Shown here: piece by piece, positions 1 through 7,439 of the stretch
Position numbering within the stretch: position 1 is the first letter of the stretch
Layout of the letters: each line of letters begins with the position of its first letter
Assembly (NCBI GenBank): GCA_964580315.1
Contig: CAZOKH010000076.1
Span: forward strand, 1-17,687
Origin: CAZOKH01 sp964580315
Lineage (GTDB): Bacteria; Chloroflexota; Anaerolineae; Anaerolineales; Anaerolineaceae
DNA: 17,687 bases
Direction: 5' to 3'
Notes under the pieces: generated by a model
The model's input: the letters and a program-made list of their open reading frames with translations, nothing else
The model's database searches: none
What the model was told of the DNA's origin: nothing
Made by a program: the position numbers and the translations under genes

Positions 1-451
1 CCAGTTGAATGTTATAGCGGGTTTTTTGTTTCATGCGCGCCAGGATGGTCTCTTCGTCATCCGAAATATCAACGGCAATGGTACGCGCGGGTTGAATGGG
101 CTTTGAAGGCAAAAAGTCATCCAACTGCTTCAGCAGGGTATCTGGCAAAGGTTCCCAAAAATCCGGTTCAATCTTGAGAAAGATGGCTTTATGCTGCCTG
201 CAAATTGCATCTATTTCTGGCAAGAGCAAATTCCAGTCATCGCCTATCGGTCCTTTGGGTATATAAGCAATGGTAAAACCCATGAATGTGCGCCGAAATA
301 GGATTTGTGCGCCGTTATCCCCCATCACAACATGCCCCGCATCCCATTTGTAGGCCGATTTCAGCCTGGCCCACTGGCCAGACTGTAAAACGTGCGCCTG
401 GGGATGCTGAAGATAAAACTCATCCCATTGTGAACTGGTTGTAATGGTCAT
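1..451 (-). CDS. FemAB-family aminoacyltransferase-like protein (5' part, runs off window)
   Basis: This is the first 150 codons of a gene that leaves the window at base 1, read directly from the minus strand. The visible part ends with MKQKTRYNIQL, which matches the conserved K-x-R-Y-N-I signature of the FemA/FemB/FemX (GNAT-fold) family. These enzymes transfer an amino acid from aminoacyl-tRNA to lipid II or act on related cell-wall substrates. The visible part is the N-terminal half of the first acyltransferase-like subdomain; the rest is not available. The ATG (451-449) overlaps the TGA of the upstream dehydratase gene as ATGA, so translation is probably coupled and both belong to one operon. 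Beside exopolysaccharide genes, a role in peptidoglycan bridge formation or another envelope acylation is plausible. The exact substrate cannot be told. Family assignment is fairly sure, function less so. Confidence 0.8.
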   Translation of the reverse strand, partial: MTITTSSQWDEFYLQHPQAHVLQSGQWARLKSAYKWDAGHVVMGDNGAQILFRRTFMGFTIAYIPKGPIGDDWNLLLPEIDAICRQHKAIFLKIEPDFWEPLPDTLLKQLDDFLPSKPIQPARTIAVDISDDEETILARMKQKTRYNIQL

Positions 452-2346
452 TCATTTACCGCAGTAATTTCAGGCGGCGGTGTGCTTCGAATCGCCGAAC
501 CGGGAATAATTTCATCCAGTAATTCAATAATGGCGCTGACTTCCCCTTCGCGCCCCAGTTTGAGTAATTCTTCAACGGCTTGATAAAGGGTTTGGCCTTG
601 CAGATCGCCCTGTGGTGCAACCTGGAAAATGTCAGGATGCCCGGTGGATTTTATGTCATAACCTTCATCCCACAAATCTTCGCTCAACTTTTCACCCGGG
701 CGGATTCCCGTGAAAACGATCTCAATATCCCGATAGGGCTCCAATCCAGAAAGACGGATCAAATCCTCCGCCAGATCCAGGATTCGTACCTGCTGACCCA
801 TGTTGAGCACATAGCTTTCGCCGCAATTACCCATGCTGGCCGCTTGCAGCACCAGGTTTACCGCCTCTGGTATGGTCATAAAATAACGTTTCATATCTGG
901 ATGCGTAACAGTTACCGGGCCGCCTGAGGCAATTTGTCGTTTGAATAACGGCACCACGCTGCCGCGGCTGCCCAGCACATTCCCAAATCGCACCACCGAA
1001 AAAGCCCTGTTCCAGCGATTGGCGGCATCCAGCACCATCCATTCGGCAATGCGCTTGGTGGCGCCCATCACATTGACCGGGCGAATGGCTTTATCGGTCG
1101 AAATCATCACCAACCGTTCAACGTTATATTTCCGGGAAACCTCAACAATATTGCGTGTCCCTTGAATATTGTTAGTTATGGCTTCTTCAATATTCATCTC
1201 CATCATGGGCACATGCTTGTGTGCAGCCGCATGAAACACCACCTGAGGGCGAGAACGTGAAAATATATTCTGTAAACGGGGCAGATCGCGAATATCAGCA
1301 ATGACCGGATGAAGCGCAGCCGAAGGATATAACTCACGCATTTCCAGCACAGCTTCAAAAATACTGTTTTCACCATGCCCCAGCATGATTAATTCAGAAG
1401 GCCCCCAGCGGGCAATTTGACGGCAAATTTCACTGCCAATCGAACCCCCGGCGCCTGTCACCAGCACCACCTTGCCACTTAACACGGCACCCATTTGCTC
1501 ATCAAAAACATGGGTGGGCTCGCGCCTCAGCAGGTCGGTAATATCGACTTCGCGCAGCCGCGTGATGTTAACTTTGCCGCCCAGCAGTTCATAAATCCCC
1601 GGCATGGTGCGGAATGGCGCCCCCTTCAAACGGCAAACATCTGCCACCATACGCACAATCTTACCTGGCGCACTGGGAATGGCAATAATCACCTCATTAA
1701 CGCGTTTATTATCCAGGACTTTGGCCAATTCTGAAAGCCGTCCAACAACCGGCACGCCGTAAATGGTCTGGTGTTGTTTCGAATCGTTATCATCCAGGAA
1801 ACCAACCGGCATCAAATTAAGCTGCGGGTTCTTTTGCATTTCCCGCACCACCAGCGCGCCCGCGTCTCCGGCGCCCACGATTAAAATTCGTTTGGAGGGG
1901 TGGCTGGCATTCTGAACCGATGATGACTTTTGGCTTTCAGCCAGAATCCTGGAGATGAAGCGCATGCCCCCCGCCGTGACCAGGGATAACAACCAGTCAA
2001 TAATCAGCGTCGAACGTGGAAACCCATAGAACGCACCCTGGAAAAACAGGGTCATCATCACTGCAGAAACCGCAGCCGATGCCACCGTGACCGCTGTTGC
2101 AATCAGCTTCAAGTCCTGCACACTGGCATACATCCACAACCGCCGGTACATGCCAAACAGGTAATAAACCACCGGTTTTACCAGTAGGGCGGCCCCAATA
2201 AACCAGTACAGAGAGGGGCGATAGACAAAAAAGGTGGCGCTCCACTCTAATCGAAGTGCATAGCTTCCTATCACCGAAACAACGATGAAGATGAGATCGG
2301 ATAGAAGAATATAGCGATTTCGGATGGGCGCTTTGACTTTGATCAA
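448..2346 (-). CDS. Membrane-bound nucleotide-sugar 4,6-dehydratase (WbpM/CapD/PglF-like)
   Basis: A 632-residue protein close to the usual length of long WbpM-type enzymes. Four hydrophobic helices (about 12-32, 45-67, 80-103, 112-130) are followed by a first Rossmann domain (VGAGDAG, 157-163) and a second, catalytic SDR domain with NAD-binding TGAGGSIGSE (297-306), AAAHKHVP (373-380), STDK (416-419) and MGATK (427-431). The usual SDR tyrosine is Met427, as is typical of the WbpM/PglF/CapD group. The family converts UDP-GlcNAc to UDP-2-acetamido-2,6-dideoxy-4-hexulose, the first step to sugars such as bacillosamine, FucNAc and QuiNAc. The start is TTG at 2346, six bases past the TAA of the upstream sugar transferase (2352-2350), preceded by AAAGGA with a 9-base spacer. 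The product probably feeds the neighbouring transferases. Confident on family; the exact sugar is inferred. Confidence 0.93.
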   Translation of the reverse strand: MIKVKAPIRNRYILLSDLIFIVVSVIGSYALRLEWSATFFVYRPSLYWFIGAALLVKPVVYYLFGMYRRLWMYASVQDLKLIATAVTVASAAVSAVMMTLFFQGAFYGFPRSTLIIDWLLSLVTAGGMRFISRILAESQKSSSVQNASHPSKRILIVGAGDAGALVVREMQKNPQLNLMPVGFLDDNDSKQHQTIYGVPVVGRLSELAKVLDNKRVNEVIIAIPSAPGKIVRMVADVCRLKGAPFRTMPGIYELLGGKVNITRLREVDITDLLRREPTHVFDEQMGAVLSGKVVLVTGAGGSIGSEICRQIARWGPSELIMLGHGENSIFEAVLEMRELYPSAALHPVIADIRDLPRLQNIFSRSRPQVVFHAAAHKHVPMMEMNIEEAITNNIQGTRNIVEVSRKYNVERLVMISTDKAIRPVNVMGATKRIAEWMVLDAANRWNRAFSVVRFGNVLGSRGSVVPLFKRQIASGGPVTVTHPDMKRYFMTIPEAVNLVLQAASMGNCGESYVLNMGQQVRILDLAEDLIRLSGLEPYRDIEIVFTGIRPGEKLSEDLWDEGYDIKSTGHPDIFQVAPQGDLQGQTLYQAVEELLKLGREGEVSAIIELLDEIIPGSAIRSTPPPEITAVNE

Positions 2347-2349
2347 TTT

Positions 2350-3777
2350 TTACTGTCCTTTGAAACCAAATACCGTGCCGCTTGTGCGCAAAATGATTGA
2401 AAAGTCTAAAAGTAAATTCCGGCGTTTAATATAATACAAATCATATTCCAATTTAATGGCTGAATCCTCAATGGTTGAAGCATAGCCGTAATTTACCTGC
2501 GCCCAACCAGTCAGTCCGGGGCTAACCAGCAGTCTGGCTCGATAAAAAGGAATCAGGGTTTGAAGCTCGTTCACCAGTTGCGGACGTTCAGCGCGCGGCC
2601 CAACCAGGCTCATTTCGCCACGCAGCACATTAATAAATTGCGGGAATTCATCAATGTGCGAGCGGCGTAAAAATTTTCCAATGCGGGTCACCCGTTCATC
2701 GTTTTCAACAGCCAGGCGCGCTTTGCCGTCTTTTTCTGCATCTTGCCGCATGGTACGAAATTTAATAATATTGTAGGCTTTGCCATTCTTCCCGAGCCTT
2801 TCCTGTCGATATAGAATGGGAAAACCGCTGTCCAGCATAATCACCAAAGCCACAAAAGGCCACAGAACAATCAGCGCCAGGCAGCCTGCAGCGCCGCCGA
2901 AAATATCCAGCAGGCGCTTGCCCACCTCATAAAAGCCCGAGGTGTGCGCTTCATCAAAAAAGGAGCGGATGATCCAATCAGATTGCAGTAATGCAATGGG
3001 AACACGCCCCATCAATTCTTCGTAAACCACAGGCATGGTGGTTACTTCAATACCCTGTTCTTCCAGAGAAATCAAAGATTTGAACAGTTCAGGATTCATC
3101 TCGTTGGAAATCGCGCAGACCACATCGGTAACACACTGGTTTACCACAATATCCAACAGCTCCTTGCTGCTTCCCAGAACCGGGTATCCGCCCACCTGCG
3201 TGCCAATTTTCTGGGGGTCATCATCAATCAATCCAACCATGAAAAATGGTGGGGGATAGAAACCATGAATGATTTCAGCCAGGGCAGTGCCGGCCCGCCC
3301 GGCGCCCACAATTAAAACCCGCCGCATAAACTGGGGGGCTGTAAACACACGAATATAGATCAAACGCCACAACAGGGTAAAAAGCGCAGTTAAGACGATA
3401 AAAGCCGCCACACCGCGACGCGGCAGCGAGTTTGGTTCTGAAGTGAAGTAAATGAGCAGGTAGATACCCAGGTTGATCAATGCAGCAATAGACACCCCCT
3501 TAACCGTCTCGCTGCGCCGGCTGGCGCGCCGGTTGTCATAAAGTTCTACCATCAGCAACAACCACAGGAAAGGCAGCAGGTAGAACCAGAAAGGCGGGCG
3601 CTCTTGCAAAAACTCCCAGCTAAATTTCAGCCAATCATCTTTCGCTGCCCAAAAATACAGCGCCAGGATTAACGCCAGAACACTGACAATGGTGTCGCCA
3701 ATTAACAAGAAAACCTTCCGCTCGGCCGGGCGGAGTCTCCACATTACTGTCTTTTGTGTTGTCCCGTTAGACGCCAT
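2350..3777 (-). CDS. Polyprenyl glycosylphosphotransferase (initiating sugar transferase, WbaP/WcaJ type)
   Basis: A 475-residue membrane enzyme that moves a sugar-1-phosphate from a nucleotide sugar to undecaprenyl phosphate, the first committed step of exopolysaccharide or O-unit assembly. Four or five N-terminal helices (about 22-44, 62-79, 94-112, 122-141) precede a CoA-binding-like Rossmann domain (VLIVGAGRAG, 154-163). The C-terminal bacterial sugar-transferase domain starts near 286 with a hydrophobic helix (about 291-316) containing W306-P307. It continues with IIKFRTM (337-343), the catalytic Asp-Glu pair in HIDEFPQF (D376, E377), LVGPRAERP (391-399) and PGLTGWAQV (420-428). The ATG lies 9 bases after the glycosyltransferase stop, with a weak AGAGG close to the start, so translational coupling is likely. 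Family assignment is very strong; which sugar is transferred cannot be read from sequence. Confidence 0.95.
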   Translation of the reverse strand: MASNGTTQKTVMWRLRPAERKVFLLIGDTIVSVLALILALYFWAAKDDWLKFSWEFLQERPPFWFYLLPFLWLLLMVELYDNRRASRRSETVKGVSIAALINLGIYLLIYFTSEPNSLPRRGVAAFIVLTALFTLLWRLIYIRVFTAPQFMRRVLIVGAGRAGTALAEIIHGFYPPPFFMVGLIDDDPQKIGTQVGGYPVLGSSKELLDIVVNQCVTDVVCAISNEMNPELFKSLISLEEQGIEVTTMPVVYEELMGRVPIALLQSDWIIRSFFDEAHTSGFYEVGKRLLDIFGGAAGCLALIVLWPFVALVIMLDSGFPILYRQERLGKNGKAYNIIKFRTMRQDAEKDGKARLAVENDERVTRIGKFLRRSHIDEFPQFINVLRGEMSLVGPRAERPQLVNELQTLIPFYRARLLVSPGLTGWAQVNYGYASTIEDSAIKLEYDLYYIKRRNLLLDFSIILRTSGTVFGFKGQ

Positions 3778-3786
3778 GACCTCTGC

Positions 3787-4785
3787 TCATTTTTTTTGCT
3801 GGATTATTGATGATAATGCACTCCACAAAAAACCCGATCCCCAGCTCAGATGCATGCAGGCAATTGCCAGCGGGATTCCAAGCCATATTTTTAAATCCTT
3901 TTTCTTCATAGCAACCGGTAGTGCGGCTGCTGTAAGTATCATTAAATAGACGACAAGTTCAATCAGCAGCAACCAACGGGCAGGTTCCCAGAAACTCAAA
4001 AGAAGCAGCCCGATGATACTGAGAACAAACAAAGGCGGCAGCGCCTGTCTCCAACGCACAGTTTTGGGATACCGGCGCAGCATTTGCCATTTCCAATATC
4101 CATATCGCCAGTATTGCCGCGCCAGGCTGGGTAGATCGGGCCGGGCAAAATAAACCGACCGGATTTGCGGATTAAGCCAGACTTTACCACCATGTTGTCT
4201 AAGTCGAGTATTATACTCGTAATCCTCGTTGGTTAGCAGGCTTTCATCAAAAAAACCAACCCGATCAAATGTTGAGCGGTAGAACGATCCAAAAGGCACC
4301 GTGTCCACTTCGGCAGCCCTGTCGGTAAAGCGATACAGGGCATCGCCCACCCCCAGCGGATGCGCCGCTGCCGCTGCAATGGCTTTTGCCATCCATGTGT
4401 CTCTGCCTGCCGTGACTAACCAGATTCCCCCAACGTTGTCACCTTTGCCCGCTGCCAGGTCGGCCACACAGCGTTCCACAAATGTGTCATCGGGAATGCT
4501 ATGCGCATCCAGGCGGATAATAATTTCTCCCGATGATGCACGAATGGCAAGGTTTAAAGCCGCAGGAATGATCCGTTGTGGATTATCGACAACTCGAACA
4601 GAGAGCTCGGGATGTTTATTTTTAAATGCATCAATTTGAGCCCTGGTCTGGTCGGTTGACATGCCGTCAGCCAGCACCACTTCGAGGTACTCACCCGGAT
4701 AAGTTTGCCGCAGTATCGCTTCCAGCAGGAATTGTATGGTTGCTTCTTCGTTGTAGCAAGGTACAACGATGGAGACTCTATTCAT
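3787..4785 (-). CDS. Family 2 glycosyltransferase, ExoA-like, membrane anchored
   Basis: A 332-residue GT-A fold glycosyltransferase resembling the succinoglycan ExoA group. VSIVVPCYNEE (4-14) begins the nucleotide-binding fold, ADGMSTDQT (39-47) follows, and RLDAHS (91-96) supplies the metal-binding DxD-like site. NEDYEYNTR (186-194) is the acceptor/base region, and RQYWRYGYWK (223-232) is typical of ExoA homologues. Hydrophobic helices at about 250-266, 271-291 and 299-318 anchor it to the membrane. The ATG is preceded by CAGGAG with a 5-base spacer. It lies 27 bases after the kinase gene, with a candidate -10 box between them. It probably adds a sugar to the lipid-linked unit begun by the downstream-encoded initiating transferase. 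Donor and acceptor are unknown. The coding sequence ends in a run of eight A just before the stop. Confidence 0.93.
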   Translation of the reverse strand: MNRVSIVVPCYNEEATIQFLLEAILRQTYPGEYLEVVLADGMSTDQTRAQIDAFKNKHPELSVRVVDNPQRIIPAALNLAIRASSGEIIIRLDAHSIPDDTFVERCVADLAAGKGDNVGGIWLVTAGRDTWMAKAIAAAAAHPLGVGDALYRFTDRAAEVDTVPFGSFYRSTFDRVGFFDESLLTNEDYEYNTRLRQHGGKVWLNPQIRSVYFARPDLPSLARQYWRYGYWKWQMLRRYPKTVRWRQALPPLFVLSIIGLLLLSFWEPARWLLLIELVVYLMILTAAALPVAMKKKDLKIWLGIPLAIACMHLSWGSGFLWSALSSIIQQKK

Positions 4786-4805
4786 GAATACTCCTGTTGA
4801 TGAGA

Positions 4806-4811
4806 ATTATA
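4806..4811 (-). promoter_or_regulatory. Candidate internal -10 box ahead of the polysaccharide genes
   Basis: A perfect TATAAT on the minus strand lies just after the histidine kinase stop codon, 20 bases before the start of the glycosyltransferase ATG. A TG lies one base further upstream than an ideal extended -10. No convincing -35 is seen at 16-18 bases. It could let the polysaccharide genes be transcribed apart from the two-component genes. Confidence 0.35.
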
Positions 4812-4812
4812 A

Positions 4813-6216
4813 TCATTTGTTGCGCTGCATCTTAGGCAGACTAATTATAAATGTGCTCCCTTTTCCCCATTCACTTTCCACAATTATGGTTCCACCGTGA
4901 GCAATGATTATTTCTTTTGCAATAGCCAAGCCCAGTCCAGTACCTCGCTTACCAGAACCAGTCCGGGCTTTATCAACCTGATAAAAACGTTCAAAAACTC
5001 GTTCGCGGTCTTCTGGATGCATCCCCTGACCGTTGTCGCTAAATTTAATCATCACATGATTTTTATCTTGCTCGGTTTGAATTATTACTTCACTGTCAGA
5101 CGGGGAAAATTTTATTGCATTTTCGATAATATTCGTAAATACCTGCCGCAATCGGTCGCCATCACCAGTTAGCTGAACAGGATTGATTGGAACAAATTTA
5201 AGTTGTACACTTGCCGCACTACTCTGGGGAAGCAAGTTCTCAATGACAGAATTCATCAATGAATTAAGATCCACGGTTTCAAATTGCATTTCGACAATAC
5301 CGGCTTCCAGGCGTGAAAGCGTCAGCAAGTCCATCACCATTCGATTCATTCTTTCAGCTTCTTCGCGAATGACAGTAGCCGCTTTAATTTTGCCGGCATC
5401 ATCCTTCACGGTTTCATCTAATAATGCCTGGGCAAATCCTTGAATGGAAGTTATGGGTGTTTTTAAATCATGAGAAATATTAGCCACTAAATCACGTTGT
5501 GCCTGCTGGCTAATTTTCAAGCGTTTCATCATCACATTGAAAGCTTTTGAAAGCTGCCGAACCTCCGATAGTCCTTCTTCCGGTAAAACACCATATTTCT
5601 GTTCCGTGATATCCAGGGCAGAGCGGGCAATTTTTTTCAATGGCTGGTTAATTGAATGAGTTAAAAGCAGGCTGAGCACTATTGCTAATAAAAAGGACCC
5701 GCCGATTCCCCAAAAAAGAGGCCGTACCATTTCATCTTGCAAGATGACCCGGAAAGGCAGATCGACACGTGATACAGCCGCCATAACAAATTCGCCGGAG
5801 GCAATTTGCTTGATCGAGTAAATCCAGACCGTTCCGCGATTAAATCGATACAATCGAACATTACCCGTTGGAGGTTTTTTTTCGGCAAGCCTTTTAATCA
5901 AAGCATGCAAGGCCGGTCGATTTGCTCCCCCTTCCGCCAGAATTTCACCGTTTTCAGTAAAAAAAACCAGATTAACTTGATAACGCTGTGCTTCGCTTTC
6001 GATGAATTCGGGTATCCTCGATGAGGAATCTTCTTCCATCGCATTCAGATGCAATTCGGCAGCTTCCACCGCTGCACGCACATTTAGAGCGGACTGCCGA
6101 AATAACAACGGATTCTGGCGCAATGCCAGGATGATCCCGGTACTCATTGCACAAACAATGGTCACGATGACCAACACATAACTGAGAAGCAGCCGTGAAC
6201 GAAAGGATTGAAACAA
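4813..6216 (-). CDS. PhoR-like sensor histidine kinase with extracellular domain and HAMP
   Basis: Membrane sensor kinase, 467 residues from the proposed start. TM1 (about 9-32) is followed by an extracytoplasmic sensor region of roughly 135 residues, TM2 (about 167-187) and a HAMP linker. The HisKA domain has ISHDLKTP with the phosphorylated His249, and the ATPase domain has the N box (NIIENAIKF), G1 (SDNGQGM), F box (VFERFYQVDKAR) and G2 (GTGLGLAI). An open frame reaches back to an ATG at 6273, but that would overlap the regulator gene by 55 bases and add a charged N-terminus. TTG at 6216 lies 2 bases past the regulator stop and has GGTGG 7 bases upstream, so it is preferred. It should phosphorylate the regulator encoded just upstream. 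The stimulus is unknown; location before polysaccharide genes suggests an envelope signal. Confidence 0.9.
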   Translation of the reverse strand: MFQSFRSRLLLSYVLVIVTIVCAMSTGIILALRQNPLLFRQSALNVRAAVEAAELHLNAMEEDSSSRIPEFIESEAQRYQVNLVFFTENGEILAEGGANRPALHALIKRLAEKKPPTGNVRLYRFNRGTVWIYSIKQIASGEFVMAAVSRVDLPFRVILQDEMVRPLFWGIGGSFLLAIVLSLLLTHSINQPLKKIARSALDITEQKYGVLPEEGLSEVRQLSKAFNVMMKRLKISQQAQRDLVANISHDLKTPITSIQGFAQALLDETVKDDAGKIKAATVIREEAERMNRMVMDLLTLSRLEAGIVEMQFETVDLNSLMNSVIENLLPQSSAASVQLKFVPINPVQLTGDGDRLRQVFTNIIENAIKFSPSDSEVIIQTEQDKNHVMIKFSDNGQGMHPEDRERVFERFYQVDKARTGSGKRGTGLGLAIAKEIIIAHGGTIIVESEWGKGSTFIISLPKMQRNK

Positions 6217-6218
6217 GT

Positions 6219-6899
6219 TTATGCCACCAATTTGTAACCGATGCCTGTAACCGTTTCGATGGTCAAGGCGCATTGAGACAGTTTTTTTCGTAGATGTGCG
6301 ATATGGACATCAACAGTGCGCGTTTCACCGGCAAAATCAAATCCCCATGCCCGGTTTAATAATTTTTCTCGCGACAAAACCATCCCTTTGTTCCGCAACA
6401 ATTCGGTTAACAACTCGAATTCTTGAGCACGCAATGCGATCATTTCATCACCGCAGAAGACTTCTCGCCTGTCCAGGTAAACAGTCAAATCACCAACTCT
6501 GAGAACCTCGGATTTTTCTGTTACCTGGCGTTGAACCCGGCGAAGAATGGCCTTAATCCGGGCAATCATTTCACGCGGATTGAAAGGCTTGGTCAAGTAA
6601 TCATCAGCACCCAGTTCCAATCCAACAATTTTGTCCACATCATCATCGCGCGCCGTCAATATGAGAATAGGTGTTTCGTTTTTCTCTGCTCGCAACCGGC
6701 GGCAAATCTCAAACCCATCCAACCTGGGCAACATCAAATCCAGCACAATGAGGTCTGGATGTTTGGAAATGGCCATTTCAAAACCGGACATTCCATCCAG
6801 CGCCGTTTGCACCTGGTAACCTTCCCGCTCCAAATAGAGACTGGCAAGGTCTAATATATGCTGTTCGTCATCAATTACCAAAATTGAAGAGTCAAGCAT
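6219..6899 (-). CDS. OmpR/PhoB-family response regulator
   Basis: A 226-residue DNA-binding response regulator. The receiver domain has the acidic pair DDE near the N-terminus, phospho-acceptor Asp54 in VLDLMLPRLDG, the switch Thr82 (LTARD) and Lys104 (LTKPF). A C-terminal winged helix (about 130-225) ends with the usual TVDVHIAHLRKKL and TVTGIGYKL signatures. The frame can be extended five codons to a TTG at 6914 that directly abuts the ridA stop, but ATG at 6899 gives the normal spacing to the first beta strand; neither start has a clear Shine-Dalgarno. It is encoded directly before its kinase, and regulators of this family bind direct repeats spaced about 11 bases. A candidate repeat of that type lies at 13182-13198 in this window, though linkage to this regulator is only a guess. 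Confidence 0.93.
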   Translation of the reverse strand: MLDSSILVIDDEQHILDLASLYLEREGYQVQTALDGMSGFEMAISKHPDLIVLDLMLPRLDGFEICRRLRAEKNETPILILTARDDDVDKIVGLELGADDYLTKPFNPREMIARIKAILRRVQRQVTEKSEVLRVGDLTVYLDRREVFCGDEMIALRAQEFELLTELLRNKGMVLSREKLLNRAWGFDFAGETRTVDVHIAHLRKKLSQCALTIETVTGIGYKLVA

Positions 6900-6914
6900 T
6901 TTTTTGCAAATCAA

Positions 6915-7301
6915 TCAATCATAAACAGCAGCAATCAATTCAATTTCCACAGCCGCAGCCTTGGGTAGTGCCGCCACTTGCACCGTTGAACGCGCAGGCG
7001 GATCGGCAACAAACATCTCTCCGTAAATGGCATTCACTTTCTGAAAATCTTGCATGTCGCGCAGAAAAATGGTTGTTTTAAGCACCTGATCAAATCCTGA
7101 TCCAGCCGCCTCCAACACCGCTTGAATATTCTTTAATACCTGGCGGATTTCAGACTCCACACCGCCTTCCACCAGGTTGCCGCTTTCAGGATCAATTCCA
7201 AGCTGACCTGAAAGGAAAATCAATGAACCAAACTGAGTCGCTGCAGAGTAGGGGCCAATCGGTTTTGGTGCCTTCTCGCTCTTGATAACTGATTTCTTCA
7301 T
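6915..7301 (-). CDS. ridA: RidA-family enamine/imine deaminase
   Basis: A 128-residue protein of the YjgF/YER057c/UK114 family, the normal full length. RidA hydrolyses reactive enamine/imine intermediates such as 2-aminoacrylate released by PLP enzymes, acting as a cytoplasmic trimer. Visible family marks are APKPIGPYSAA (11-21), LFLSGQ-like IFLSGQLGID (28-37), VLKTTIFLRDM (73-83), the substrate-carboxylate-binding Arg104 in PPARSTVQV (101-109), and the closing VEIELIAA with the conserved acidic pair. The ATG has AAGGAG five bases upstream. It is the first gene of the minus-strand run; its TGA touches the possible TTG of the response regulator, so the three signalling-side genes are probably co-transcribed. 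Housekeeping function is expected; no evidence ties it to polysaccharide synthesis. Confidence 0.95.
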   Translation of the reverse strand: MKKSVIKSEKAPKPIGPYSAATQFGSLIFLSGQLGIDPESGNLVEGGVESEIRQVLKNIQAVLEAAGSGFDQVLKTTIFLRDMQDFQKVNAIYGEMFVADPPARSTVQVAALPKAAAVEIELIAAVYD

Positions 7302-7338
7302 TGCATCTCCTTTTTTAATGACTTAGTTAATACTTAAG

Positions 7339-7367
7339 ATTTTATGCCATGTTTTAAAAAACGTAAA
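7339..7367 (-). promoter_or_regulatory. Candidate promoter of the ridA/two-component run
   Basis: On the minus strand TTTACG (7367-7362) and TAAAAT (7344-7339) are separated by 17 bases, 37 bases before the ridA start. An overlapping alternative is TTGATG-17-TAAAAC. It lies back to back with the prfA promoter. Confidence 0.5.
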
Positions 7368-7382
7368 TGGCTTCATCAAGAC

Positions 7383-7391
7383 TGGTATAAT
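7383..7391 (+). promoter_or_regulatory. Extended -10 promoter of prfA-prmC-tsaC
   Basis: TGGTATAAT is a perfect extended -10 element (TGnTATAAT), which explains the lack of a clear -35. Transcription would begin near 7398, giving a leader of about 42 bases to the ATG at 7440. It also argues against the longer open frame starting at 7344, which would begin upstream of the promoter. Confidence 0.6.
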
Positions 7392-7439
7392 TATATGCTT
7401 GAACCCGATAATCATTTTTCACACAGGTTGCGAATTAAT

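Noticed and set aside
3788..3800. A8 run at the end of the glycosyltransferase as a programmed frameshift
   Set aside because: Slippage would change only the last few residues and would not fuse usefully with the next gene, which has its own ATG.
6217..6273. ATG 6273 as start of the histidine kinase
   Set aside because: It lies well inside the regulator gene and adds a charged stretch; TTG 6216 follows the regulator stop with GGTGG upstream.
7344..7439. N-terminal extension of prfA
   Set aside because: The extra 32 residues have no release-factor likeness and the open frame starts upstream of the extended -10 promoter.
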